From the NCBI GenBank assembly GCA_934647165.1, contig CAKUFA010000012.1, positions 1-64,000 of the forward strand: a DNA stretch of 64,000 nucleotides. Direction: 5' to 3'. The notes beneath the pieces were generated by a model, which was given only the letters and a program-made list of their open reading frames with translations, made no database searches and had not been told where the DNA came from. This DNA is from an uncultured Clostridia bacterium. Lineage in GTDB: Bacteria; Bacillota; Clostridia; Christensenellales; Aristaeellaceae. Position 1 is the first letter of the stretch. Each line of letters starts with the position of its first letter. Below, piece by piece: positions 42,212-51,401 of this stretch. Position numbers and translations under genes: made by a program.

Positions 42212-42496
42212 TTATTCCACAACGGCCAGAATATCGCCCTGACGCACGATAATCAGTTCTTCGCCGTCAATCTTGACTTCCGTTCCCGCATACTTGGAAT
42301 AAATCACCTTCTGGCCCACCTTCACCTGCATGGACACTTCCTTGCCGTCCACCAGGCCGCCGGGGCCAACCGCCACCACTTCAGCCATCTGGGGCTTTTC
42401 CTTGGCGGCACTGGTCAGGATCAGGCCACCCTTGGTGGTCTCCTCAGCTTCACAATTCTTGATGACAACGCGGTCACTCAAAGGCTTCACGGTCAT
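42212..42496 (-). CDS. groES: Co-chaperonin GroES
   Basis: A 94-residue co-chaperonin. It starts KPLSDRVVIKN, with the mobile-loop region around TKGGLIL, GPGGLVDG and the typical KVGQKVIYSKYAGTEVKIDGEELIIV core. First gene of the operon, with AGGAGG upstream. Confidence 0.98.
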   Translation of the reverse strand: MTVKPLSDRVVIKNCEAEETTKGGLILTSAAKEKPQMAEVVAVGPGGLVDGKEVSMQVKVGQKVIYSKYAGTEVKIDGEELIIVRQGDILAVVE

Positions 42497-42532
42497 GTTA
42501 CATTTCCTCCTGCCTTGAACTTTCCTTTTCTG

Positions 42533-42559
42533 TTAGCACTCATTCATGGTGAGTGCTAA
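42533..42559 (-). promoter_or_regulatory. CIRCE operator (HrcA binding site)
   Basis: A perfect TTAGCACTC-N9-GAGTGCTAA inverted repeat, placed between the promoter and groES as in other Firmicutes. HrcA repressor is expected to bind it; hrcA is not in the window. Confidence 0.98.
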
Positions 42560-42571
42560 CTTACATGTGCT

Positions 42572-42600
42572 AATATACGCCATTTCTTCCATCCGGTCAA
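42572..42600 (-). promoter_or_regulatory. groESL promoter
   Basis: On the minus strand: TTGACC, 17 bp, TATATT, immediately upstream of CIRCE. Confidence 0.8.
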
Positions 42601-42925
42601 ATCCATATTCTTTTCCTTTTGTTCGAAATTGTTCTGCTTTTCGCTTTTACATACAAATATCATTCAAATTCTTCTTGTTTTATCGTTTTTCTATTGTTTT
42701 TGGTTTTTCTCAGTCCGTCATCCTTTTTTACCATCAAAATTTTCTTTTTCTTGCCTTGGTTATTGCTCGCAGCACGGAGCCGCCTTCTTTTCTCCCTTCT
42801 TTCCTGGAATCTCCTTTTGATTTTTATACCGCTGGTATGTTTTCTTTTTCTCCTGTTCGTATGGATTGTGTGTTCCGTTCCGTTTCCTTTTTTGCTATGA
42901 TTGTCTGTGAAAGGAGCCGATTGCC
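42601..42925. other. Pyrimidine-rich leader/spacer before the XRE regulator
   Basis: About 325 bp, strikingly T/C-rich on the plus strand, with no credible gene. A TATGAT (42896-42901) lies close to the XRE start but has no matching -35. Confidence 0.45.
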
Positions 42926-44002
42926 ATGCCCATTACGCTTGCCGAAAACATCCGCGCCTTCCGAAAAGCGCGTTCTCTCACCCAGGAGCAGCTTGCCGAG
43001 GTTCTCGGCGTCACCGTCGGCGCTGTTTATAAATGGGAAGCCGGATTATCCCAGCCGGAGCTGGCCACCATCGTCGAGCTGGCGGATTTCTTTGATGCCT
43101 CCGTGGATGTGCTGCTTGGTTATCAAATGAAGGACAATCGTCTGCAAGCCACCGTGGAACGGTTGGATCAATACCGGCGGAATAAGGATCGCGCCGGTAT
43201 TGCCGCAGCGGAAAAGGCGCTTAAGAAGTATCCCAACGCGTTTTCCGTGGTTTATAAAAGCGCCTTGCTGTATCGTTCTTTTGCTGTGGAAACGCCGCAA
43301 AAGCCCTTGCTTCTCCGCGCCATGGCGCTGCTGGAAAACGCCCGCCTGCTTTTGCCGCAGAATACTGACCCGCGTGTCAGCGAGGGTACCATCTGTGCGG
43401 AAATGGCCGATATTCAGCTGGCGCTCGGCCACGCGGATGAAGCTGTGGCGCTCCTGCAAAAGCATAACGCCGCCGGTATGTACAACGACATCATCGGCAT
43501 GACCCTCGCTGCCGACTGCAAGCGTCCCGATGATGCGCTGCCCTACCTTTCCGAAGCGCTGCTGGATCGCATTGCCTCCCTGCTGCGCACTGTCATGGGC
43601 TTTATCAATGTGTATATCCCTCGCGGTGATTTCTCCACTGCGGCCGACTTGCTGCAATGGACGCTCACTTCCATGGAAGGTCTTCGCTGCGCCGGTTCGG
43701 TAAGCTGTTTGGATAAAATAAACTGCTTCCTTTTAACCTGTCTTTCTTATGTGCGCTTTCGCCTGGGCGATTCGTCCGGCGCAGGCGATCATCTTCGCCA
43801 CGCCATGGCTTTGGCCGCAAGCTTCGATGCTGCCCCGGATTACAGCACTGCCGGCATTCGCTTCACTGCCGGCGGCCGTCTTCACAGTTTCTATGACAGC
43901 CTTGGCGACACCTCGCTATCCTGCATAGAAAACACCATTGCTTCCCTTGAGGATCCTGCTTTTTCCGCTTTGTGGAAGGAGTTGACTGCCCATGAAACCT
44001 GA
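42926..44002 (+). CDS. XRE-type regulator with helical-repeat sensor domain
   Basis: A 358-residue protein. Residues 4-66 are a Cro/C1-type helix-turn-helix (IRAFRKARSLTQEQLAEVLGVTVGAVYKWE). The remainder is an all-helical, TPR-like array (AAAEKALKKYPNAFSVVYKSALLYR …). It overlaps the following ABC exporter gene by 11 bp and so is probably its dedicated regulator, as in many clostridial XRE-ABC pairs where the helical part senses a peptide or drug. AAAGGAG precedes the ATG. Confidence 0.85.
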   Translation: MPITLAENIRAFRKARSLTQEQLAEVLGVTVGAVYKWEAGLSQPELATIVELADFFDASVDVLLGYQMKDNRLQATVERLDQYRRNKDRAGIAAAEKALKKYPNAFSVVYKSALLYRSFAVETPQKPLLLRAMALLENARLLLPQNTDPRVSEGTICAEMADIQLALGHADEAVALLQKHNAAGMYNDIIGMTLAADCKRPDDALPYLSEALLDRIASLLRTVMGFINVYIPRGDFSTAADLLQWTLTSMEGLRCAGSVSCLDKINCFLLTCLSYVRFRLGDSSGAGDHLRHAMALAASFDAAPDYSTAGIRFTAGGRLHSFYDSLGDTSLSCIENTIASLEDPAFSALWKELTAHET

Positions 44003-45707
44003 ATCGCTCCAAAACCAGCTCGCTGCACAGTTCTATCGCGGCAATCGAGCCGCTTTCTGCCTGGCTGTGTTCGCCTCCCTGGCCATCGGGTCGCTGAATC
44101 TCATTCTTTCCTGGCTCATGCAACAGCTCATTGACCTTGCTTCCGGCATTCCTGGCGCGCTTCCCATGAAAACGCTGATTGTGCTCACCGTGCTGTTCAC
44201 GCTTTTATGCCTTACGCTTTCGCTTATGAGTTACGCTTCCACACCTCGCTTCATTCGCCGCGCCATGGTGCAATATCGCGATTTTGCTTTCCGCCGTCTC
44301 ACGGAAAAGAGCATCGCTTCTTTCCGTGATGAAAGCGCCGCCGCCTACCTTTCCGCCCTCACCAATGATGCTTCTTCCATCGAGGCGGACTATCTGTCCC
44401 AGCAGTTCCAGCTGATTACAAGCGCCGTCACCTTTGTGGGCGCGTTGGCTGTAATGCTCTGCTATTCCCCCCTGCTCACAGCCATTGCCATTCTGGTCAC
44501 AGCACTGCCCCTGGCCGCTTCCCTGCTCACCGGCGACCGCTTGCAAAGCGCCGAACGCCGTGTTTCTGATCAGAATCATCTCTTCACCGCCGCCCTCTCC
44601 GATTGTCTCAGCGGTTTTTCCGTTATCAAGTCCTTCAAGGCCGAAAAGGAAATTTTCCGCCTTTTTTCCGCCAGCAACCGTGCCCTGGAGCAGGAAAAAT
44701 TCTCCTGCCGCCGCATCAAGGCCGTCATTGGCATGATTGGCAGCATCACCGGCATGGTGGCGCAGCTAGGGGTTTTCATCGCCGGAGCCTATCTGGCGCT
44801 CACCAGTCACGGTCTCACCGCCGGCATGGTCATCCTCTTTGTCAACCTGATGAATTTTATCATTGAGCCCATCGCGCAGCTGCCCACGCTGTTGGCCAGC
44901 CGCAAGGCTGCCCGTGGTCTCATCGGCAAACTGGCCGCCCAGCTGGAAGACCACCCCTCGCCCTGCGGCGACGCCACACTGCCGCGCCTGCAAAACGCCA
45001 TCGAGCTGCGCGGTGTATCCTTCGCCTATGCCAATGAAAAGCCTGTGCTGCGCGGCGTCGATGCAACGCTTGCAGCCGGAAAAGCCTATGCGCTTGTAGG
45101 GGCCAGCGGCAGTGGGAAATCCACGCTTCTCGGGCTGCTCATGGGTGCGGGAACCCCATCCTCCGGCAGCATTTTGTTGGACGGCATCCCCGTTCAATCC
45201 CTTGCACCCGAGGCGCTGTATGGGCTCATGTCCGTCATTCAGCAGAACGTGTTTGTGTTCAACGCTTCCATCCGGGACAATGTGACCATGTTCCGCGATT
45301 TTCCCCCGGCGCAGGTGGATGAAGCCATTCAAGGCGCGCATTTGACGGGGCTTCTTGCCCGCAAAGGCGATCAATATCTGTGCGGCGAAGGCGGAAACGG
45401 CCTTTCCGGAGGCGAAAAACAACGCATTGCCATCGCCCGCAGCCTGCTCAGGCGCTCCTCCATCCTCCTGGCAGACGAAGCCACTTCTGCCCTGGATGCG
45501 CAAACAGCTCACCAGGTGGCCGGCGATTTGCTGGATTTGCAGGGCGTCACGCGGGTGATTGTGACCCACACACTGGAGGCGTCACTGCTTCGGCGATACG
45601 ACGGCATCCTGGTTTTGCGTGACGGACGCATTGAAGAATGCGGGCAATTTGACGCGCTGATGGAGAAAAAAGGCTACTTTTACGCGCTGTACACCGTGGC
45701 GCAATGA
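43992..45707 (+). CDS. ABC exporter, fused membrane and ATPase domains
   Basis: A 571-residue type IV ABC exporter half-transporter. Six membrane segments (about 20-310) precede a nucleotide-binding domain with Walker A GASGSGKST, signature LSGGEKQRIAIARSL, Walker B ILLADEATSALD and the H-loop VTHT. It should act as a homodimer in the membrane, exporting a drug, lipid or peptide; nothing here identifies the cargo. Co-translated with the XRE gene. Confidence 0.92.
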   Translation: MKPESLQNQLAAQFYRGNRAAFCLAVFASLAIGSLNLILSWLMQQLIDLASGIPGALPMKTLIVLTVLFTLLCLTLSLMSYASTPRFIRRAMVQYRDFAFRRLTEKSIASFRDESAAAYLSALTNDASSIEADYLSQQFQLITSAVTFVGALAVMLCYSPLLTAIAILVTALPLAASLLTGDRLQSAERRVSDQNHLFTAALSDCLSGFSVIKSFKAEKEIFRLFSASNRALEQEKFSCRRIKAVIGMIGSITGMVAQLGVFIAGAYLALTSHGLTAGMVILFVNLMNFIIEPIAQLPTLLASRKAARGLIGKLAAQLEDHPSPCGDATLPRLQNAIELRGVSFAYANEKPVLRGVDATLAAGKAYALVGASGSGKSTLLGLLMGAGTPSSGSILLDGIPVQSLAPEALYGLMSVIQQNVFVFNASIRDNVTMFRDFPPAQVDEAIQGAHLTGLLARKGDQYLCGEGGNGLSGGEKQRIAIARSLLRRSSILLADEATSALDAQTAHQVAGDLLDLQGVTRVIVTHTLEASLLRRYDGILVLRDGRIEECGQFDALMEKKGYFYALYTVAQ

Positions 45708-45722
45708 CCGTTTGCAATGCAC

Positions 45723-45757
45723 AAGGCAGGAAAGAAAGCTTTTCTTTCCTGCCTTCA
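45723..45757 (+). terminator. Terminator after the ABC exporter
   Basis: AAGGCAGGAAAGAAA pairs almost perfectly with TTTCTTTCCTGCCTT. It directly abuts R2 copy 3; the GGCAGGAAA stem recurs beside R2 copy 2. The tail is not a T-run, so termination may be weak. Confidence 0.55.
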
Positions 45758-45960
45758 GCGTGTCGGCAAAGTGGCCTTACCACCTTATCGGGTCTGCATT
45801 TTTCACTTTCAGCGAAGCTGACGGCCGTGAAAAATGAAAGAAATGGTTTCGACTTTGGCCGAAACCACCCCGCCCGACCGGCATATCCGGTCAATACGAA
45901 TCCAGTCAGATGGTCACGATGCCCTTCCGGCACCTCCTCATATGGTTTGTCGACAGCCTG
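45756..45960 (+). repeat. 205-bp multi-hairpin repeat (R2), copy 3
   Basis: The most diverged copy, same orientation as copy 1. The GTCAGC-GAA-GCTGAC equivalent and the terminal GTCG[AG]CAAA / TTTGTCGAC boxes are retained, but the first stem carries several mismatches (GGCAAAGTGG versus CCACCTTATCGG). It lies in the gap between the exporter and mutY. Confidence 0.8.
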
Positions 45961-46021
45961 AAAACACCTCCCGTTCTGAAAAAGGCTTGGATTTTGCACA
46001 GCTTTAGGCCGCAAATCAACC

Positions 46022-46050
46022 GCGACAAGGCGTATGAAACGTGCTATAAT
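46022..46050 (+). promoter_or_regulatory. Promoter of mutY
   Basis: GCGACA, 17 bp, TATAAT with an extended -10 (GTGC before it), 45 bp upstream of the ATG. It follows R2 copy 3, as a similar promoter follows copy 1. Confidence 0.55.
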
Positions 46051-46094
46051 AACCGCTGAATGAATGCTTTTTTGCCCCTGAAAGGAGGCTTTTT

Positions 46095-47159
46095 ATGCCA
46101 AAAAACCTCTCTGAGCTGCTGCTGAACTGGTATGACACACACCGCAGGACACTCCCCTGGCGCGATATCCACAACCCCTATGCCACATGGGTATCCGAAA
46201 CCATGCTCCAGCAAACCCGCGTAGAGACCGTTCTATCCTATTATCCGCGGTTTTTGCAGGCTTTTCCCACCGTGCAGGCGCTGGCTGAGGCGCCCATTGA
46301 CGATGTGCTGAAGCTGTGGGAAGGGCTTGGATACTACCGCAGGGCGCAAAACCTGCACAAAGGCGCGCGGCAGGTTGTGGAACAATATGGCGGCATGATT
46401 CCCAAAGAGGTTGACGCGCTGCTGAAAATCAGCGGCATTGGCGACTACACCGCCGGGGCCATTGCCAGCATTGCTTACGGTATACCCGTGCCCGCTGTGG
46501 ACGGCAACGTGATCCGCGTGGTTGCGCGGGTTTGCGATATTCAGGAAAATGTTGGTATTCCGTCGGTGAAGCGGGAACTGACCGCCCAGGCCGCCGCCAT
46601 GGTGCCGCAGGCACGCCCCGGGGACTTTAACCAGGCGCTGATGGATCTGGGCTCCGCCGTGTGTACGCCGGGCACGCCAGACTGCGGCGCTTGCCCGCTG
46701 AATGGGGTATGCAAGGCATACGCCGCCGGGGATGCGGAAGAACTGCCTGCGCTGCCGCGAAAAAACCCGCCCAGGGAGCTGCATTACGACGTGCTGCTTG
46801 CGGAAAACGGTGGCCGTGTGCTGCTGCGGCAGAGAACGGAAAGCATGCTGCAGGGGCTTTGGATTTTTCCCATGCTGGAAGGAAAGCATACGCCGTCCGC
46901 CCTGCCGGCGGCCGCTAAACGCAGCCTGCGCATCCCCTTCGGCAAAGCGGAACTGCTGGGAGAAGCGCGGCATGTGTTCACCCATCAGGTGTGGCTAATG
47001 CGCATTTATGCCCTGGAAACCCCCGCCGCGGATGCACCGGAGGGCTGGCGTTTTGCGACAGCGGAGGAGTTATCCGCCCTACCCCTGCCAACGGCAGTGG
47101 CCAAGGCACGAAAGCTGGCCATGGATCGGCTGACACAAAAAGAAACTAAACAAAACTAA
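46095..47159 (+). CDS. mutY: A/G-specific adenine DNA glycosylase
   Basis: A 354-residue base-excision repair enzyme that removes adenine opposite 8-oxoguanine. It has MLQQTRVETVLSYYPRF (catalytic Glu), the helix-hairpin-helix LLKISGIGDYTAGAIASIAYG with the catalytic Asp in AVDGNVIRV, the four-cysteine Fe-S loop (CTPGTPDCGACPLNGVC), and a C-terminal Nudix-like domain that reads 8-oxoG. Length normal; AAAGGAGG upstream. Confidence 0.97.
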   Translation: MPKNLSELLLNWYDTHRRTLPWRDIHNPYATWVSETMLQQTRVETVLSYYPRFLQAFPTVQALAEAPIDDVLKLWEGLGYYRRAQNLHKGARQVVEQYGGMIPKEVDALLKISGIGDYTAGAIASIAYGIPVPAVDGNVIRVVARVCDIQENVGIPSVKRELTAQAAAMVPQARPGDFNQALMDLGSAVCTPGTPDCGACPLNGVCKAYAAGDAEELPALPRKNPPRELHYDVLLAENGGRVLLRQRTESMLQGLWIFPMLEGKHTPSALPAAAKRSLRIPFGKAELLGEARHVFTHQVWLMRIYALETPAADAPEGWRFATAEELSALPLPTAVAKARKLAMDRLTQKETKQN

Positions 47160-47203
47160 ATTTTTTAACTAAAGATTTTGCCCTTTTTTTCTGGTGCGGT
47201 TCA

Positions 47204-47212
47204 TGGTATAAT
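47204..47212 (+). promoter_or_regulatory. Extended -10 of the rhamnose operon
   Basis: TGGTATAAT without a good -35 at 17 bp, as expected for an activator-dependent sugar operon. It lies too close to the ATG at 47222 for that codon to be used, which supports the start at 47243. Confidence 0.5.
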
Positions 47213-47242
47213 GGTAGCATCATGAGAAAAGGTCGTGATGCC

Positions 47243-48652
47243 ATGCACTATCATCTAGCAATCGACATTGGTGCATCAGGCGGCCGGCATATTCTGGGCT
47301 GGCTGGAGGACGGATGCATCCGCACAAAGGAAGTATACCGCTTTGAGAACGGCGCGGCCATGAAGGACGGCCACCTGTGCTGGAACATGCAGGCACTTGA
47401 GCAGCATGTGATTCAGGGATTGAAAGCCTGCCGCGAAGCGGGATGCGTGCCTGAAACGATGGGCATTGACACCTGGGCCGTGGACTTTGCCCTGCTGGAT
47501 GCACAGGACAAGCGTCTGGGCGATGTGGTTGCCTACCGAGACGAACGCGTGCAGGGAATGGACACGCTGCTGGAAAAGACAATGCCCTTTGCGGAGCTGT
47601 ATCGCCGCACCGGCATTGCAAAGCAGCCCTTCAACACGGTATATCAGCTGATGGCCGTGCTGCGCGAGCATCCCGAATACCGGGAACAGGCGGCGGATTT
47701 CCTGCTGGTGCCGGAATATCTGAGTTTCCTGCTCACAGGAAAAAAGGCGCATGAGTGGACGAACGTATCCACCACGGCGCTGGCGGACGCGGAAACGCAT
47801 ACCTGGTCCGCCCCGGTGCTGGAAGCGGCAGGACTGCCAGAAAAGCTATTCCGCACGCCCATTGTGACGCCAGGCACCGTGCTGGGAACGCTTTTGCCCA
47901 GCGTGCGGGATGCGGCAGGCTTTGACGTGCAGGTGATTCTGCCCGCCACCCACGATACAGGCAGCGCCTACATGGCTGTGCCCGCCAGGGATGAAAGGGC
48001 AGCCTTCCTCTCCAGCGGCACATGGAGCCTGCTGGGCACAGAGCTTGCCGCCCCCTGCACGGATGAAGGCAGCCGCGGCGCGGGCTTTACCAATGAAGGA
48101 GGCTGGGGCTATACCACCCGCTACCTGAAGAACATCATGGGCATGTGGATGCTTCAATGCCTCCGCCACGAGCTCGGCGACCGCTACAGCTATGCCCAAA
48201 TGGCCGAGATGGCCGCACAGAGCGATTATCCCGCCTGGATAAACGCGGCGGACAACCGCTTCCTTGCCCCGGAGAGCATGACGGCGGAGGTGTGCGATGC
48301 GCTGCGCGAGGCAGGCGCGCCTGAGCCCGCCACCCCCGGCGACCTTTACCGGGCGGTAACGATGGGGCTTGCGGTGTGCTATCGCGACAGCATCCGTGAG
48401 ATGGAAACGCACACCGGGCACAGCTTTACCTCCATCAACATTGTCGGCGGCGGCAGCCAGAACCGCACGCTGAACCAGATGACCGCCAGCCTCACCGGCC
48501 TGCCTGTGCTGGCAGGACCCACGGAAGGCACAGCGCTTGGCAACCTGGCCGCACAGATGATTGCAGCAGGCGAAGTGGCTGAGCTGGCCGCTTTCCGCGC
48601 GCTGCTGCCCTGCTCCTTCCCCATTGAAACCTACATGCCAACGAAAGGATGA
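47243..48652 (+). CDS. rhaB: Rhamnulokinase
   Basis: A 469-residue FGGY-family kinase that phosphorylates L-rhamnulose. The ATP-binding AIDIGASGGRHILG at the N-terminus, the WAVDFALLDAQ segment, HDTGSAYMAVP and the C-terminal NIVGGGSQNRTLNQMTA adenosine motif fit RhaB. The ATG at 47243 has AAAGGT upstream. First gene of rhaB-rhaA-rhaD; it ends 6 bp before rhaA. Confidence 0.95.
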   Translation: MHYHLAIDIGASGGRHILGWLEDGCIRTKEVYRFENGAAMKDGHLCWNMQALEQHVIQGLKACREAGCVPETMGIDTWAVDFALLDAQDKRLGDVVAYRDERVQGMDTLLEKTMPFAELYRRTGIAKQPFNTVYQLMAVLREHPEYREQAADFLLVPEYLSFLLTGKKAHEWTNVSTTALADAETHTWSAPVLEAAGLPEKLFRTPIVTPGTVLGTLLPSVRDAAGFDVQVILPATHDTGSAYMAVPARDERAAFLSSGTWSLLGTELAAPCTDEGSRGAGFTNEGGWGYTTRYLKNIMGMWMLQCLRHELGDRYSYAQMAEMAAQSDYPAWINAADNRFLAPESMTAEVCDALREAGAPEPATPGDLYRAVTMGLAVCYRDSIREMETHTGHSFTSINIVGGGSQNRTLNQMTASLTGLPVLAGPTEGTALGNLAAQMIAAGEVAELAAFRALLPCSFPIETYMPTKG

Positions 48653-48658
48653 ATGCAG

Positions 48659-49924
48659 ATGGAACCGTTTGAATATGCCAAGGAACGCTATGCCGCCATC
48701 GGCGTGGATGTGGAACAGGCCATGGCCAAGCTGCGCAAGGCACCTGTGAGCCTGCACTGCTGGCAGGGCGACGATGTACGCGGTTTTGACACCGACCCCA
48801 CCAAGCCCCTGACCGGCGGTATCCAGACCACGGGCAACTATCCCGGACGCGCCCGTACACCCGAAGAACTGATGCAGGACATGGATCTGGTGCTGAAGCT
48901 GACCCCCGGCACCAAGAAGATGAATCTGCATGCCTCCTATGCCATTTTTGATGAAGAAAACGGCGGTTGGGTAGACCGGGACAAGCTGGAACCGAAGCAT
49001 TTCAAAAAATGGGTGGACTACTGCAAGGCGCGGGGTCTCGGATGCGACTTTAACCCCACCTTCTTCTCCCACCCCATGTGCGACCCGCTGACCCTCTCCT
49101 CCGCCAATGAGAAAACCCGCCGCTTCTGGATTGAGCACGGCAAGGCCAGCATTCGCATCAGCCAGTATCTGGCCGAGGAGCTGGGACAGCCCTGCATCAT
49201 GAACATTTGGACAGGCGACGGCTTCAAGGATGTACCAGCCGACCGGATGGGTCCCCGCATCCGCTACAAGGAGAGCATGGACGAAATCCTCTCCGAGCCC
49301 TTTGACTTTAACCTGGTGAAGCCCTGTGTGGAATCGAAGGTGTTCGGCATCGGCGTGGAAGCCTACACGGTGGGCAGCGCGGAATATGCCCTGAGCTATG
49401 CTGCCATGAACCCGGGCAAGTGCATCCCGCTGATGGATAACGGCCACTATCACCCCACGGAAGTTGTGAGCGACAAGATTCCCGCACTGCTGGCTTTCTT
49501 CCCGGAGCTGGCGCTGCACATCACCCGCCCCATCCGCTGGGACAGCGACCATGTGGTGCTGCTGGATGACGAGACGAAGGAAATTGCCAAAGAAATTGTG
49601 CGCTGCGGCGGCCTGAACGGCCGGGTGCACATGGCGCTGGACTATTTTGACGCATCCATCAACCGCGTTTCCGCATGGGTGACAGGCTTCCGCAATGTGC
49701 AAAAGGCGCTGCTGCTGGCGCTGCTGACCCCCAGCAATGCATTGAAAGAAATGCAGGACACCGGGCGCTTCACCGAACTGATGGTGCGCCAGGAAGAGCT
49801 GAAGACCATGCCCTTTGGCGAGGTGTGGAACGAATACTGCCGCCGTTGCGGCGCGCCGGTGGACGGCGAATGGTTCCCGCAGGTGCAGCAGTATGAAAAG
49901 GATGTGCAATTCCACAGGGGATAA
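48659..49924 (+). CDS. rhaA: L-rhamnose isomerase
   Basis: A 421-residue Mn2+-dependent isomerase converting L-rhamnose to L-rhamnulose. Family motifs include VSLHCWQGDDVRGF, GGIQTTGNYPGRART, MNLHASYAIFD, FNPTFFSHP, and the metal-site HITRPIRWDSDHV. Full length. The start at 48659 has AAAGGA at 9 bp spacing; an ATG two codons earlier is too close. Confidence 0.97.
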   Translation: MEPFEYAKERYAAIGVDVEQAMAKLRKAPVSLHCWQGDDVRGFDTDPTKPLTGGIQTTGNYPGRARTPEELMQDMDLVLKLTPGTKKMNLHASYAIFDEENGGWVDRDKLEPKHFKKWVDYCKARGLGCDFNPTFFSHPMCDPLTLSSANEKTRRFWIEHGKASIRISQYLAEELGQPCIMNIWTGDGFKDVPADRMGPRIRYKESMDEILSEPFDFNLVKPCVESKVFGIGVEAYTVGSAEYALSYAAMNPGKCIPLMDNGHYHPTEVVSDKIPALLAFFPELALHITRPIRWDSDHVVLLDDETKEIAKEIVRCGGLNGRVHMALDYFDASINRVSAWVTGFRNVQKALLLALLTPSNALKEMQDTGRFTELMVRQEELKTMPFGEVWNEYCRRCGAPVDGEWFPQVQQYEKDVQFHRG

Positions 49925-50047
49925 CGCGAACCCTGCTGCCAGGCAGCCATGGGGCAAAACATCCCCATGAAATGAAAGCGCCGGGCAGCACCCAGGCAAA
50001 CATGCAACAGCCAACAGTGCTTATGCAAACAGAAGGAGGAAACAAAA

Positions 50048-50872
50048 ATGAGCATGACTGAACTGCCCATTATGCAGCGATACATCCGCATGTGCCAGGA
50101 TGGTTGGGACCAGGGCTGGCACGAGCGCAACGGCGGCAACCTGACCTATCGGCTGACGCACGAAGAGGTGGCGCAGATGCGCCCCTATTTCAACGAGAAG
50201 CCGGGCGAGTGGGTGGCTATGGGCGTGACAGGCGCCAACCTGGCAGGCGAATATTTCATCTCCACAGGGAGCGGCAAATACATGCGCAATGTGGCCCTTG
50301 ACCCGGCAGACAGCCTGTGCGTGGTGGAAATCAACGACCGCGGCGACAGCTGGCGTATTGTGTGGGGGCTGGTGCACGGGGGCAAACCCACCAGTGAGTT
50401 CCCCACCCACTTCATGAACCACTCCGTGCGGTGCGCGGCAACGGATGGCGCATGCCGGGTGATTTACCATGCGCACACCCCGAATCTGATTGCCCTGACC
50501 TATGTGCTGCCCCTGACCGACCGCGACTTCAGCCGCGTGCTGTGGCAGAGCGCGACGGAATGCCCGGTGGTATTCCCCGGCGGCGTTGGCGTGGTGCCGT
50601 GGATGGTGCCCGGCGGCGCGGAAATTGCGCTGGCCACCTGTGAAAAAATGAAGGAATACGACGCGGCCGTGTGGGCGCACCACGGATTGTTCGTTTCCGG
50701 GCCGGACTTTGACACCACCTTCGGCCTGATGCACACCATTGAAAAGGCCGCGCAAATCTACATCCTTGCCATGAGCTGCGGCCAGGGCATCCGGCAGACC
50801 ATCTCCGACGATGGCCTGCGCGCCATTGCCCGTGACTTCGGCGTAAAGATCCGCGAGGAATTTCTTGACTGA
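50048..50872 (+). CDS. rhaD: Rhamnulose-1-phosphate aldolase
   Basis: A 274-residue class II zinc aldolase that splits L-rhamnulose 1-phosphate into dihydroxyacetone phosphate and L-lactaldehyde. GWHERNGGNLTYR and the zinc ligands in IYHAHTPNLIAL and AVWAHHGLFVSG are present. It is 123 bp after rhaA with its own AAGGAGG, and is followed by a terminator that closes the operon. Confidence 0.96.
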   Translation: MSMTELPIMQRYIRMCQDGWDQGWHERNGGNLTYRLTHEEVAQMRPYFNEKPGEWVAMGVTGANLAGEYFISTGSGKYMRNVALDPADSLCVVEINDRGDSWRIVWGLVHGGKPTSEFPTHFMNHSVRCAATDGACRVIYHAHTPNLIALTYVLPLTDRDFSRVLWQSATECPVVFPGGVGVVPWMVPGGAEIALATCEKMKEYDAAVWAHHGLFVSGPDFDTTFGLMHTIEKAAQIYILAMSCGQGIRQTISDDGLRAIARDFGVKIREEFLD

Positions 50873-50892
50873 AAAAAACTGACAGCTTTATG

Positions 50893-50945
50893 ACAAGAGG
50901 GGGAATAGAGCGCCTTGGCGCGCCTTTTCCCCTCTTGTGCTATTG
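50893..50945 (+). terminator. Terminator of the rhamnose operon
   Basis: ACAAGAGGGGGAA pairs with TTCCCCTCTTGT around a GC-rich inner hairpin, about 20 bp after the rhaD stop. Confidence 0.8.
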
Positions 50946-51005
50946 ATCCTATCACAGTTGTCGTTTTTGCCGCAGCATTGCCCCAGATGAACGGCAGACA
51001 AGGCA

Positions 51006-51353
51006 TCACCCATTCTGCGCGCCGTATTGCTTCTTGTATTCTTCGCCCCAAGCCAGCATGGAATCAAGAATTGGTTTCAGGCTCCTGCCCAGCTCCGTCA
51101 GCGAACACTCCACCCGCGGCGGGACCTCGGCATAAACCCGGCGATGAACAAGACCACCCTCCTCCATTGCCCGAAGCAGAGCCGTCAAAACCTTTTGTGG
51201 CACTTTGCCTACGGACTTTTTCAGCTCCCCAAAGCGTTTGGTTCCCGGCATCAACTCCCGGAGAATCAGCACTTTCCATTGATCGCCGATAAGCGTCAAA
51301 GTCGTCTCCACAGGGCAAGCCGGAAGCGCAGCCGTTCCGCCAAACCCAGCCAC
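51006..51353 (-). CDS. HxlR family transcriptional regulator
   Basis: A ~115-residue winged-helix regulator: CPVETTLTLIGDQWKVLILRELMPGTKRFGELKKSVGKVPQKVLTALLRAMEEGGLVHR is the HxlR signature. The open frame runs far upstream; I use the GTG at 51353, which gives the family's normal length, although its ribosome site (GGAAAG) is weak. It lies back-to-back with a dead flavin protein gene. HxlR proteins commonly control such neighbours in response to redox stress. Confidence 0.8.
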   Translation of the reverse strand: MAGFGGTAALPACPVETTLTLIGDQWKVLILRELMPGTKRFGELKKSVGKVPQKVLTALLRAMEEGGLVHRRVYAEVPPRVECSLTELGRSLKPILDSMLAWGEEYKKQYGAQNG

Positions 51354-51401
51354 TGCGCAATTGTTTCTTTCCAGTAACCGTCCAACAAGCTGAATGGCTA
51401 G

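Noticed and set aside
47846..50014. 722-codon open frame on the minus strand
   Set aside because: Antisense to rhaB and rhaA, which are unmistakable; no domain signature.
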